Assembly (NCBI GenBank): GCA_035294855.1
Contig: DATGKD010000106.1
Location: forward strand, 1 to 8,880
Direction: 5' to 3'
Length of the DNA: 8,880 bases
Source: DATGKD01 sp035294855
GTDB lineage: Bacteria > Actinomycetota > Acidimicrobiia > Acidimicrobiales > UBA8190
The notes under the pieces were generated by a model. That model did not search any database, had not been told where the DNA came from, and was given only the letters and a program-made list of their open reading frames with translations. Of the stretch, positions 1 to 6,335 are shown piece after piece. Positions within the stretch are counted from its first letter, which is position 1. Each line of letters starts with the position of its first letter. The position numbers and the translations under genes were made by a program.

Positions 1-329
1 ATCGTGGCCTCGGAGTCGACCGCCAACGTCACCCGCGCCCCGGCGTGCGCGAGTGCCCCGAGGCGTTCGCCGCGCACGACCTCGTTGGCGAGCAGCAGGT
101 CCTCCCCGAGGCCGGCGCGCGCCATGCCCTCCATTTCGGCCACGGTCGCGCACGTGAACGCCCGGTGGCCGTGAGCCGCCTGCCGGGCCGCCAACGACGT
201 GCACTTGTGCGCCTTCACGTGAGGTCGAAGACGCGCGCCCGGGAGCGCAGCCGACATCGTCGCCAGGTTGTGCTCGAGCGCCGAGGCGTCGACCACGAGG
301 GCGGGTGTGACCAGCTCGTCGAGATCCAC
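1..329 (-). CDS. PLP-dependent alanine-racemase-fold enzyme, D-threonine aldolase / D-serine dehydratase (DSD1) type, N-terminal part; C-terminus off the left edge
   Basis: About 110 N-terminal residues are visible; the gene runs leftward out of the window. The translation opens VDLDELVTPALVVDASALE and continues with RPHVKAHK (residues 35-42), then FTCATVAEMEGMA and LLLANEVV. This is the typical start of the alanine racemase N-terminal barrel as found in D-threonine aldolases and eukaryotic-type D-serine dehydratases. By family knowledge the first lysine of HVKAHK (K39) would form the Schiff base with PLP. The C-terminal metal-binding domain that would separate aldolase from dehydratase is missing, so the exact reaction is open. 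I chose the GTG at 329 because the family homology begins right after it. An in-frame GTG at 394 would add 22 low-complexity residues and run nearly up to the divergent gene's start. No Shine-Dalgarno is visible. Confidence 0.85.
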   Translation of the reverse strand, partial: MDLDELVTPALVVDASALEHNLATMSAALPGARLRPHVKAHKCTSLAARQAAHGHRAFTCATVAEMEGMARAGLGEDLLLANEVVRGERLGALAHAGARVTLAVDSEAT

Positions 330-394
330 CGCTGGAGCTTCGCGCCACCCGGAGCAACCGGCCGGCGCCCGGTGGCGGGCGGCCCGTGCCGGCA

Positions 395-400
395 CAACCT
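395..400 (+). promoter_or_regulatory. possible -10 element of a leaderless promoter (CAACCT)
   Basis: CAACCT ends exactly six bases before the ATG at 407 and no Shine-Dalgarno lies between. It matches the A and final T of the actinobacterial TANNNT -10 but not the first T. The call rests mainly on the same spacing recurring at other genes in this window. Confidence 0.25.
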
Positions 401-406
401 TGGGGC

Positions 407-1360
407 ATGATCTCGACCGTGCGCGTCGGACTGCAGATCCCCAACTTCACCCTCGGTGTCCCGGACGCCGATCTCTTCGGAGCCGTGGCCGGCCTCGCGG
501 TGGCGGCCGAAGACGCCGGGTTCGAGTCGGTTTGGGTGATGGACCACTTCTTCCAGCTGCCCGCGCTGGGTGGTCCGTCGCAGCCCATGCTCGAGTCGTA
601 CACGCTGCTCGGCGCGCTGGCGGCGCGCACCCGCACGGTGCGGTTGGGCGCGCTCGTCACGGGGGTGACCTACCGCAACCCCGCTCTGCTCGCCAAGATC
701 GTCACCACCCTGGACATCGTGAGCCGAGGCCGGGCGATGCTCGGCATCGGCGCGGCGTGGTACGACGTCGAGCACGACGGGCTCGGGGTGGCGTTCCCGC
801 CGGTACGCGAGCGCATGGACCGGCTCGAGGAGGCCGTCCAGGTGTGCCGAGGCATGTTCCGTGAGGAGCATTTCAGCTTCGACGGCTCCTACTACGACAC
901 GGACGACGCTTGGAACGTCCCTCGGCCCGTGCAGCCCGGCGGGCCCCCGATCCTGATCGGCGGCGGCGGGGAGCAGCGCACCCTGCGCTTGGTGGCGCAG
1001 TACGCGGACTACTGCAACATCACCGGAGACCCCGACACCATCCGCCACAAGGTGGGCGTGCTTCGGGAGCACTGTTCGTCGGTGGGACGCGATCCCGCCG
1101 AGGTGACGGTCAGCCGGCTGAGCACCCTCGTCGTCACCGACTCCGCCGACGAGACCGCGGCGACACGCGACTTCTTGCGCAACGCGGTGGGCGAGGAGGC
1201 CCTGGCCGGCTTCAACGTGGGCCAGGAGGACGAGATCCTGACGCAGTGCGCGGAGCTGACCGACGCGGGCGTTGAGTACTTCATCTTCAACATGCCCACG
1301 TCGGGCGTGGACGGCGTTCGCCGCGCCGGGGCGCTGTTCGCCTCCCCATCCGGGTTCTGA
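407..1360 (+). CDS. LLM-class (luciferase-like) oxidoreductase, probably F420-dependent, Rv1855c-like
   Basis: The protein has 317 aa, normal for single-domain luciferase-like monooxygenase-fold enzymes. It has the expected order: an opening VRVGLQIPNF beta-strand, FESVWVMDHF, a TLLGALAARTRTVRLGALVT segment, NPALLAKIVTTLD, then RGRAMLGIGAAW (from residue 108) and a PILIGGGGEQRTLRLVAQYAD segment. This pattern resembles the Rv1855c-type F420-dependent family (TIGR03560, by memory). Such enzymes carry out hydride transfer with cofactor F420 on small organic substrates in the cytoplasm; flavin use cannot be ruled out. I prefer the ATG at 407 because the first beta-strand begins four residues later. 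A GTG at 386 is also in frame. It is the first gene of a unit with the kinase, which starts 6 bp after its stop. The substrate is not readable. Confidence 0.9.
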   Translation: MISTVRVGLQIPNFTLGVPDADLFGAVAGLAVAAEDAGFESVWVMDHFFQLPALGGPSQPMLESYTLLGALAARTRTVRLGALVTGVTYRNPALLAKIVTTLDIVSRGRAMLGIGAAWYDVEHDGLGVAFPPVRERMDRLEEAVQVCRGMFREEHFSFDGSYYDTDDAWNVPRPVQPGGPPILIGGGGEQRTLRLVAQYADYCNITGDPDTIRHKVGVLREHCSSVGRDPAEVTVSRLSTLVVTDSADETAATRDFLRNAVGEEALAGFNVGQEDEILTQCAELTDAGVEYFIFNMPTSGVDGVRRAGALFASPSGF

Positions 1361-1366
1361 GCGCGC

Positions 1367-2458
1367 ATGGGCCGCGCCATCCCGACCGAGGTCGGTGACC
1401 TCGACGCAGGGTGGTTCACGGAGGTCCTGCGCACCCACGCGCCCGACGTGGAGGTGGCCGCCGCCGAGGTCGTCGACGCCCACTCCGGCACGACCGGACG
1501 GGTGAAGGTACGCCTCGAGTACGCCGGGTCGCGCGGCGACCTGCCCGGCACCGTCTTCTGCAAGATCGCGCCGTTCGAACAGCGCCAACGCGCCTTTCTG
1601 CGCCAGATCGGCATCGGGGCGATGGAGGCGCGCTTCTACGCGGAGATCGCGCCCCATGTGGGATTCCTCCGCTACCCGCGGGTGTGGCACGCGGAGACCG
1701 ACGACGACGGCGGATTCGTCATGGTCCTCGAGGACTTGGACGCCTCGGGGTGCACGTTCCCACGTCCGTCGGATCCCGATGTCGCCGGTCGTGCCGCATC
1801 GACCGTGGAAGAGCTCGCCCGGCTCCACGGGGCGCTGTGGATGTCGCCGCGCCTGCACGATGACCTCTCCTGGGTCCCCACGCGCGCGGGTTTCGGTTCG
1901 CGCGCTGCGCACGACGACCGAACGGCCAAAGCCGCCGCCCAGTTCGTCCGCGCCGCCCTGGACCGGTTCGCCGACGACCAGAGTCCAGGGTTCCGCGCCG
2001 TGGGCACCCTCTACGCCGAGCGGACCGCTGACATCCTCGACCTGTTCGACCAGGGTGAGCGCACGCTCGTCCACGGCGATCCGCATTCGGGGAACCTCTT
2101 CACCGACGCGGGCCGCACCGGGTTCTTCGACTGGGCCATGTTCAGCCGATCGCCCGGCATGCGCGACGTGGCCTACTACTGCTGCAACTCGCTCCCCACC
2201 GAAGTCCGGCGTGACACCCAGGGCGCGCTCGTCGACCGTTACCGGGCGCAGCTCGCCCGCGTGGGTGTCGATCTCCCCGGTGAGGTGGCAGAACGCCAGC
2301 TCCGGCTGTTTGCCGTCTACTCGTGGGTGTCGGCCACCTCGACGGCCGCGGTGGGAGGCCGGTGGCAGCCACCGGCGCGCGCCATCGCCGCCATGGAGCG
2401 GACGACCGCAGCGGTGGAGGACCTCGACTCTGTGGGACTGCTCCGGGAGATGCTCTGA
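1367..2458 (+). CDS. APH-type small-molecule phosphotransferase (aminoglycoside phosphotransferase / ecdysteroid-kinase-like fold)
   Basis: The protein has 363 aa with protein-kinase-like motifs. A candidate ATP-binding lysine lies in FCKIAPF (K66) and its partner glutamate in MEARFYAEI (E87). A hinge region MVLEDLD follows. The catalytic Brenner motif is HGDPHSGN (H236, D238, N243) and the metal-binding aspartate is in FFDW (D255). All key residues look intact, so an active ATP-dependent kinase is expected. The family includes antibiotic kinases, choline/homoserine kinases, ecdysteroid kinases and the kinase domain of ACAD10/11, so acceptor specificity cannot be read. It lies between two LLM oxidoreductases, 6 bp after the first and overlapping the second by one base, which argues for a metabolic rather than a resistance role. 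There is no clear Shine-Dalgarno, so translation is probably coupled to the upstream gene. Confidence 0.85.
   Translation: MGRAIPTEVGDLDAGWFTEVLRTHAPDVEVAAAEVVDAHSGTTGRVKVRLEYAGSRGDLPGTVFCKIAPFEQRQRAFLRQIGIGAMEARFYAEIAPHVGFLRYPRVWHAETDDDGGFVMVLEDLDASGCTFPRPSDPDVAGRAASTVEELARLHGALWMSPRLHDDLSWVPTRAGFGSRAAHDDRTAKAAAQFVRAALDRFADDQSPGFRAVGTLYAERTADILDLFDQGERTLVHGDPHSGNLFTDAGRTGFFDWAMFSRSPGMRDVAYYCCNSLPTEVRRDTQGALVDRYRAQLARVGVDLPGEVAERQLRLFAVYSWVSATSTAAVGGRWQPPARAIAAMERTTAAVEDLDSVGLLREML
2445..2449 (+). promoter_or_regulatory. Shine-Dalgarno-like GGGAG for the second LLM gene
   Basis: GGGAG lies eight bases before the ATG at 2458, inside the end of the kinase gene. Together with the TGATG stop/start overlap it supports that start over the longer in-frame extension upstream. 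Confidence 0.5.
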
Positions 2459-3528
2459 TGAAAGCCGCGGTCATGACGGGCTCGCTGCCGCTCGCCGAGG
2501 CGGGGCCGTTCGCGCAACGGTGCGCACAGGCGGGCTTTGCCGGCATGGTCGTGACCGAGGCGGGCCGGACCGCCTACCTGACCTGCGCGGCGGCGGCTCT
2601 TTCGGGCGCGCCGCTCGACCTCGCCACGGGCATCGCCGTGGCGTTCCCCCGCAGCCCGATGGTCACCGCCTCGGTGGCGTGGGAGTTGGCCGAGGCGTCC
2701 CACGGGCGGTTCCGGCTCGGCATCGGCCCCCAGGTGAAGGCGCACATCGAACGGCGGTACGGCTCGGCGTTCGACCCGCCCGGGCCGCGCATGCGCGAGT
2801 ACGTGCTGGCCCTGCGGGCCATCTTCGCCGCGTTCCGCGGCGAGGCACCGCTCGACTTCCACGGCCGTCACTACGAGCTGACGTTGCTCCCCCCGATGTG
2901 GTCGCCGGGGCCGGTGGCCGTCGCCGACCCGCCCGTCGACATCGCGGCGGTGAACCCGTGGATGCTGCGCACCGCAGGTGACATCGCCGACGGCGTGCAC
3001 GTGCATCCGCTCAACACCGACGCCTACTACCGCCAGACGTTGCTGCCCAACCTGTCAGAAGGGCGGGCGCGCTCGGGGCGCGACCCCTCCGAGCTGACCC
3101 TGTTCGTGCCCCTGTTCACGGTCGTAGGCGACGACGAGGCGGAGCGGGCGCGCTGGAGGGAGGTGAGCCGAACGATGGTCGGCTTCTACGGCTCGACGCC
3201 CAACTACGGGTTCATCTTCGAGCAGTTGGGATATCCCGACACGACGCGCCAGCTGCGCGCCGCCCAGAAGGCGGGGGACAGCGAGGGGGTGGGGCGGGCG
3301 GTGCCCGACGACCTTCTCGCCCATTTCGTGGTGGAGGGCACATGGTCGGAGCTCCCGCAGCGCATCGCGGAGCGGTGCGCACCGCTGGCGGGCTATGACG
3401 TGAGGCCGGTGCTGTACCTCGCCGGCATGGCGGCGCGCCAGCCGGGTGAGGCGTTCGACCGGTTCGGCGAAGTGGCGCGGGCCCTGGGCGACATGGTCAG
3501 CGCGCCGCCTGGGCCTCCTCCACGGTGA
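2458..3528 (+). CDS. LLM-class (luciferase-like) oxidoreductase, probably F420-dependent, MSMEG_2256-like
   Basis: The protein has 356 aa. The segment DLATGIAVAFPRSPMVTA, the motif RFRLGIGPQVKAHIERRYG (from residue 84) and PPMWSPGP are characteristic of the MSMEG_2256 subgroup of F420-dependent LLM enzymes (TIGR03617, by memory). It is therefore a paralogue from a different subfamily than the first LLM gene, not a recent duplicate. Expected role: cytoplasmic F420-dependent redox reaction on an unknown substrate. The start overlaps the kinase stop (TGATG), which fixes it at 2458; the frame stays open upstream only because it runs through the kinase gene. The last 32 bp overlap the end of the convergent DksA-like gene. 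The product ends in a proline-rich tail (PPGPPPR). Confidence 0.9.
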   Translation: MKAAVMTGSLPLAEAGPFAQRCAQAGFAGMVVTEAGRTAYLTCAAAALSGAPLDLATGIAVAFPRSPMVTASVAWELAEASHGRFRLGIGPQVKAHIERRYGSAFDPPGPRMREYVLALRAIFAAFRGEAPLDFHGRHYELTLLPPMWSPGPVAVADPPVDIAAVNPWMLRTAGDIADGVHVHPLNTDAYYRQTLLPNLSEGRARSGRDPSELTLFVPLFTVVGDDEAERARWREVSRTMVGFYGSTPNYGFIFEQLGYPDTTRQLRAAQKAGDSEGVGRAVPDDLLAHFVVEGTWSELPQRIAERCAPLAGYDVRPVLYLAGMAARQPGEAFDRFGEVARALGDMVSAPPGPPPR

Positions 3529-3835
3529 GCTCCGCGGCAGGGTCGGCTTCCAGGCGCTCATCGGAAATGGGAACGCCGCTCTTCACCGAGCGCCCGTAGG
3601 TTCCCGCTCGGAGGCGCTCGTCGGCGCGGTCGAGCGCGGCCAGGCGGTCACGCAGGCCGGCGGCGATGGCGTCGTCGGTGCCCTCGGCCACGAGTGACGG
3701 CGCAGGGTCGGCCATGTCGCCGGTCTCGAGCGAGGTTTCGCGGTTGGACCGTCCTGCTGCGGTGGTCTCGTCGAGCAACGCCTGCACCCGCTGCCGCTCG
3801 GCGGCCAGCAGCTCCCGGGCCCGATCGTCGTCCAT
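3497..3835 (-). CDS. DksA/TraR-like protein lacking the zinc-finger cysteines
   Basis: The protein has 112 aa. The N-terminal half (DRARELLAAERQRVQALLD, then a polar loop, then IAAGLRDRLAALDRADERL) resembles the two-helix coiled-coil arm of DksA/TraR proteins. The C-terminal part carries GTYGRSVKSGVPISDERLEADPAAELTVEE in pieces that align with the C4 zinc-finger signature, but all four cysteine positions are replaced (SVKSG where CxxCG is usual). There is no cysteine anywhere in the protein. Cysteine-less members are, to my knowledge, common in actinobacteria. The family binds in the RNA polymerase secondary channel; here that role is inference. The start is secured by AGGAGG five bases upstream. 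The 3' end overlaps the convergent LLM gene by 32 bp. Confidence 0.85.
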   Translation of the reverse strand: MDDDRARELLAAERQRVQALLDETTAAGRSNRETSLETGDMADPAPSLVAEGTDDAIAAGLRDRLAALDRADERLRAGTYGRSVKSGVPISDERLEADPAAELTVEEAQAAR

Positions 3836-3840
3836 CGTCT

Positions 3841-3846
3841 CCTCCT
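3841..3846 (-). promoter_or_regulatory. Shine-Dalgarno AGGAGG of the DksA-like gene
   Basis: On the minus strand AGGAGG lies five bases before the ATG at 3835. It is the only near-perfect Shine-Dalgarno in the window and contrasts with the apparently leaderless neighbours. Confidence 0.8.
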
Positions 3847-3868
3847 GTCCGCGGCGTCCCTGCGGCCG

Positions 3869-3874
3869 ACTCTA
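3869..3874 (-). promoter_or_regulatory. possible -10 element (TAGAGT) of the DksA-like gene
   Basis: TAGAGT on the minus strand fits TANNNT. A transcript starting about seven bases downstream would have a leader of roughly 25 bases containing the AGGAGG. No -35 consensus is visible. Confidence 0.35.
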
Positions 3875-3922
3875 GGCAGTGTGCCCGTTGCCCCCGGATC
3901 GGAACCACGACGGCGACATCGG

Positions 3923-3928
3923 TACGGT
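3923..3928 (+). promoter_or_regulatory. -10 element (TACGGT) for a probable leaderless transcript
   Basis: TACGGT matches TANNNT and ends exactly six bases before the ATG at 3935. Transcription would therefore start at or next to the A of the start codon. There is no Shine-Dalgarno and no recognisable -35 box. Confidence 0.5.
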
Positions 3929-3934
3929 GGCGCG

Positions 3935-4711
3935 ATGGCCGACACCGTCCTGTACGAGCGCGACGGGCACGTCGCCACCATCACCTACAACCGTCCCGAC
4001 GTCCTGAACGCCGTCAACGGGGCCCTGCGCCGGGACTTGAACGCTGCCTTCGCGCGCTTTCGGGAGGACGACGACGCCTGGGTGGGCATCGTCACCGGCG
4101 CGGGGCGCGCGTTCTGCGCCGGGGCGGACCTGCGCGACCCCGGCGAGGCGGCGGGGAGCTTCCCCGGCTCGTTCTGGGAGCGCCCCACCCTCAACTCGTT
4201 CGAGAGTGGATGGGAGATCTACAAGCCGGTCATCGCCGCGGTGAACGGCCACTGCCTCGGCTACGGGCTGACCCTGGTGACGTGGTGCGACTTCGTCATC
4301 GCCAGCGATCGGGCACGTTTCGGCTACCCCGAGGTGCGCCTCGGGATGCCCGCCATGGTGGGCGCCATGCGCCTGTCGGGGCGCGTGGCGTGGCCCGACG
4401 CCATGGAGCTGCTCCTCACCGGTGAGCCGGTGGACGCCGCCCGCGCGCTCGACATGGGCCTCGTGTGGCGCGTCGTCCCGCACGACGAGCTCCTCGACCA
4501 CGCGCGGGAGCTGTCCGACCGGCTGCTGGCCGGGGCCCCCCTCGCGCAACGCGCCATGAAGGAGGCCGCCATGCGGACCGGGCATCTCTCGGCGCTGGAC
4601 GCCATCCGGTTCGCCGAGACCGTGCGGCAGGTCGTGGGCGCGACGGCGGACGCCTCCGAGGGTCTGCGCGCGGCCGCCGAGCGCCGGGACCCGCGCTGGC
4701 AGGCCCGCTGA
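3935..4711 (+). CDS. enoyl-CoA hydratase/isomerase (crotonase) family protein with one catalytic Glu replaced
   Basis: The protein has 258 aa, the usual crotonase length. It shows VATITYNRPDVLNAVN at the N-terminus, the CoA-binding/oxyanion segment GRAFCAGADL (F60-L66 at its end), KPVIAAVNGHCLGYGLTLV, CDFVIASDRARFGYPEVRLGMP in pieces, LLLTGEPVDAARALDMGLV, and a C-terminal helix region with AQRAMKEA. The glutamate equivalent to rat Glu164 is present (E133 in PEVRLG). The position equivalent to Glu144, 20 residues earlier, is T113 in GYGLTLVTWCD. Canonical syn-hydration uses both, so this may be an isomerase, a hydratase with altered mechanism or another crotonase-fold activity. I chose ATG 3935 because homology starts immediately and a -10-like box sits six bases upstream. 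It is a single-gene unit. Confidence 0.9.
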   Translation: MADTVLYERDGHVATITYNRPDVLNAVNGALRRDLNAAFARFREDDDAWVGIVTGAGRAFCAGADLRDPGEAAGSFPGSFWERPTLNSFESGWEIYKPVIAAVNGHCLGYGLTLVTWCDFVIASDRARFGYPEVRLGMPAMVGAMRLSGRVAWPDAMELLLTGEPVDAARALDMGLVWRVVPHDELLDHARELSDRLLAGAPLAQRAMKEAAMRTGHLSALDAIRFAETVRQVVGATADASEGLRAAAERRDPRWQAR

Positions 4712-4721
4712 GCGCGGGCGA

Positions 4722-4886
4722 TCAGAACCGGCGGCGGCCGCCTCGGCGTTGACCGCGGGCGAACGCGTAGCCCGCCACCCAGAATCCGAAGAAGATCGCC
4801 GCGATGATCCAGAGCACATGGACTACGAACCCGAACCCCAGGAGGACGAGGGCCGCGGCCAGCAGGACCAGGAGCAGACACCCCAC
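4722..4886 (-). CDS. small hydrophobic membrane protein, 54 aa
   Basis: The 54-residue product (GTG start) is almost wholly hydrophobic from residue 2 to 42. The run is broken only by H23, which suggests two closely spaced transmembrane helices (about 3-21 and 24-43). It ends in a strongly basic tail (RGQRRGGRRR), so by the positive-inside rule both termini would be cytoplasmic. It resembles the short proteins annotated simply as hydrophobic protein in actinobacteria; no function is known to me. The frame is open further upstream, but that part is Arg/Pro-rich and crosses the divergent gene. The GTG at 4886 starts exactly where the hydrophobic segment does and has a TACCGT box six bases upstream. 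Its stop lies 10 bp from the enoyl-CoA hydratase-family stop (convergent). Confidence 0.7.
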   Translation of the reverse strand: MGCLLLVLLAAALVLLGFGFVVHVLWIIAAIFFGFWVAGYAFARGQRRGGRRRF

Positions 4887-4892
4887 GCTCCC

Positions 4893-4898
4893 ACGGTA
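4893..4898 (-). promoter_or_regulatory. -10 element (TACCGT) for a probable leaderless transcript
   Basis: On the minus strand TACCGT matches TANNNT and ends six bases before the GTG at 4886. No Shine-Dalgarno intervenes, unless GGGAG within the six bases is counted; that would be too close to the start codon. Confidence 0.5.
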
Positions 4899-4911
4899 GC
4901 TGGAAGGACCG

Positions 4912-4917
4912 TAGGAT
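4912..4917 (+). promoter_or_regulatory. possible -10 element (TAGGAT) for the 63-aa gene
   Basis: TAGGAT fits TANNNT and ends ten bases before the ATG at 4928, which predicts a leader of only about four bases. It lies 13 bp from the opposing TACCGT box, so the two promoters are almost back to back. Confidence 0.4.
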
Positions 4918-4927
4918 CGGCGGCGAC

Positions 4928-5119
4928 ATGGACGACGACGCGCTCCTCCGGCGGCTCGCCAGCCTCGAACTGGCGGTCGCTCACCTGACCGAGGCGGTCG
5001 AGGAACTGGCCAAGTCTCTCGACGCCACGGCGTCACCCAAGCGGTCGCTGATCGAGTCCCATCTGCGCGACATCCGCGAGAACTTCAACCAGGTCGCGGC
5101 GCGCCGGTCCGCGACCTGA
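4928..5119 (+). CDS. small predicted coiled-coil protein, 63 aa, function unknown
   Basis: I do not recognise the family. The product starts MDDDALLRRLASLELAVAHL and continues as an amphipathic helix (LTEAVEELAKSLD) with leucine/valine/alanine at heptad-like spacing to about residue 32. A short break with PKRS follows, then a second polar helix (LIESHLRDIRENFNQVAA). It is acidic at the N-terminus and basic at the end, with no membrane segment or cysteine, so it is probably a small cytoplasmic oligomerising protein. Coding potential is supported by the sensible heptad pattern and a promoter-like box just upstream. It is divergent from the 54-aa membrane protein across 41 bp, so co-regulation is possible but unproven. 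Confidence 0.6.
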   Translation: MDDDALLRRLASLELAVAHLTEAVEELAKSLDATASPKRSLIESHLRDIRENFNQVAARRSAT

Positions 5120-5149
5120 CTGCGACAGAACTCGCCATCCGCGATCCCA

Positions 5150-5179
5150 GCGCGGCCCGGAACGGGGCTCGGACCGCGC
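5150..5179. terminator. possible hairpin between two convergent genes
   Basis: GCGCGG (5150-5155) pairs with CCGCGC (5174-5179). Nested inside is CCCG-GAA-CGGG (5156-5166). It sits in the 76-bp gap between the 63-aa gene and the convergent membrane protease gene. There is no T-tract, so an intrinsic terminator is only suggested by position and strong pairing. Confidence 0.35.
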
Positions 5180-5195
5180 GCACTCCGGGGAGCGG

Positions 5196-6329
5196 TCAGA
5201 CGCGGCTGTGGCGGTCCGGGGGCGCGCCGGCGGCGTGGCCGATGTCTGCAAGGGTGACGATGCCGGCGAGCCGGTTGGCGGCGTCGAGCACCACGGCGGG
5301 CGCACCGCCGGCCGCGTAGATCCGGTCGAGCAGCGCGCTCGCCGGCTCGTCGGGGCGTCCCACGGGCACGTCCTTGATCGGCACGGCCAGCTCGCCGAGT
5401 CGCGTCGTGGTCCTTCGCTCCACGGGAAGCGACGTGGCGCGTCCGATGATCACCACGCCGTCGAGCCATCCGGACTGACCGACGAGCGCGGCGGCCTCAC
5501 CTCCGTGCCACCACGGCCAGTACGTCATCAGCTCGGCGACCGTCATCGCTGAGGGGAACGTCGGTGGAGGTTGCACCATGACGTCGCCCACGCGCAGTCC
5601 CTCGGTCCTGCCCCGCAGTCCGGCCGCCGCCTCCTCGGCGCGAGCCGCACTGAACAGGAACCATCCGAGGAAGGCGGGCCACAGGCCGAACGGGCTCCCC
5701 AGGAGGAACTCGAGCGCGCCCAGCGCGACCAGCACGACGCCGAAGCCGAGGCCGGCGCGCGCCGCCATCACGGCGGCGCGCGTGCGGTCGTGCGTCGCCC
5801 GCCAGAGACCGGCGCGCAGGATCCGCCCGCCGTCGAGCGGTGCGGCGGGAATCAGGTTGAATCCCGCCAGGAGGAGATTGATCTCCCACAGCCAGCGGGG
5901 GACGTCGACCGCCAGGGGGGCGGCGCCCAAGTGCTGCATCCCGACCTGGACCGCCGCGAACACGCCCGCGAGGGCAATGCTCGTCCCGGGGCCCGCCGCC
6001 GCAATCGAGAAGTCGGCGCCTGGGCCGAGGGCCTCGCCCTCGAGTTGGGCGACCCCGCCGAAGAGCCACAGCGTGATGGAACGGACACCAACCTGGTGGC
6101 GACGGGCCACGACCGCGTGCGACCCCTCGTGCAGGAGGAGAGACAGAAGGAACAGCGTGGCGGCCACGACGGCGGCGACCCAGTAGACGGGGCGGGAGCC
6201 GCCGCCGTAGCGGTTGGGGAAGACCCCATCGGCAAGCTCCCACGTGAGCAGGGCGAAGATGACCCCCACGCTCCAGTGGACGCCCACCGGGATGCCGCCG
6301 ATCCGACCCAAGCGAATGCTCTGTTTCAC
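5196..6329 (-). CDS. site-2-protease-like membrane zinc metalloprotease (M50) with C-terminal CBS pair
   Basis: The protein has 377 aa with a GTG start. The zinc motif HEGSH (residues 67-71) ends a hydrophobic helix, and the second motif NLIPAAPLDGG (158-168) supplies the third ligand D166. Both active-site elements of peptidase family M50 are intact. Hydrophobic segments at about 14-30, 48-66, 105-130, 147-163, 187-210 and 212-228 indicate a multi-spanning inner-membrane protein. A cytoplasmic region from about 245 (LRVGDVMVQPPPTF, then LDRIYAAGGAPAVVLD and LAGIVTLADIGH) reads as two CBS motifs, which in other proteins bind adenine nucleotides. The architecture matches the common bacterial M50-CBS subgroup. 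Substrates could be anti-sigma factors or other membrane proteins, but none is encoded next to it. It is a single-gene unit, divergent from the NUDIX gene. Confidence 0.92.
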   Translation of the reverse strand: MKQSIRLGRIGGIPVGVHWSVGVIFALLTWELADGVFPNRYGGGSRPVYWVAAVVAATLFLLSLLLHEGSHAVVARRHQVGVRSITLWLFGGVAQLEGEALGPGADFSIAAAGPGTSIALAGVFAAVQVGMQHLGAAPLAVDVPRWLWEINLLLAGFNLIPAAPLDGGRILRAGLWRATHDRTRAAVMAARAGLGFGVVLVALGALEFLLGSPFGLWPAFLGWFLFSAARAEEAAAGLRGRTEGLRVGDVMVQPPPTFPSAMTVAELMTYWPWWHGGEAAALVGQSGWLDGVVIIGRATSLPVERRTTTRLGELAVPIKDVPVGRPDEPASALLDRIYAAGGAPAVVLDAANRLAGIVTLADIGHAAGAPPDRHSRV

Positions 6330-6335
6330 ACTCCC

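Noticed and set aside
215..2086. 623-codon open frame on the minus strand across the LLM and kinase genes
   Set aside because: It is antisense to two genes with clear family motifs. Its translation is Arg/Gly/His-rich with no recognisable domain, as expected for shadow frames in very G+C-rich DNA.
1367..2458. Interpretation of the APH-fold gene as an antibiotic-resistance kinase
   Set aside because: The fold is shared by many metabolic kinases. The operon with two oxidoreductases, and base composition like its neighbours, favour metabolism; there are no mobile-element signs.
4733..4742. Perfect palindrome GGCGGCCGCC
   Set aside because: It lies within the end of the 54-aa gene, has no loop, and is an expected coincidence in this composition.
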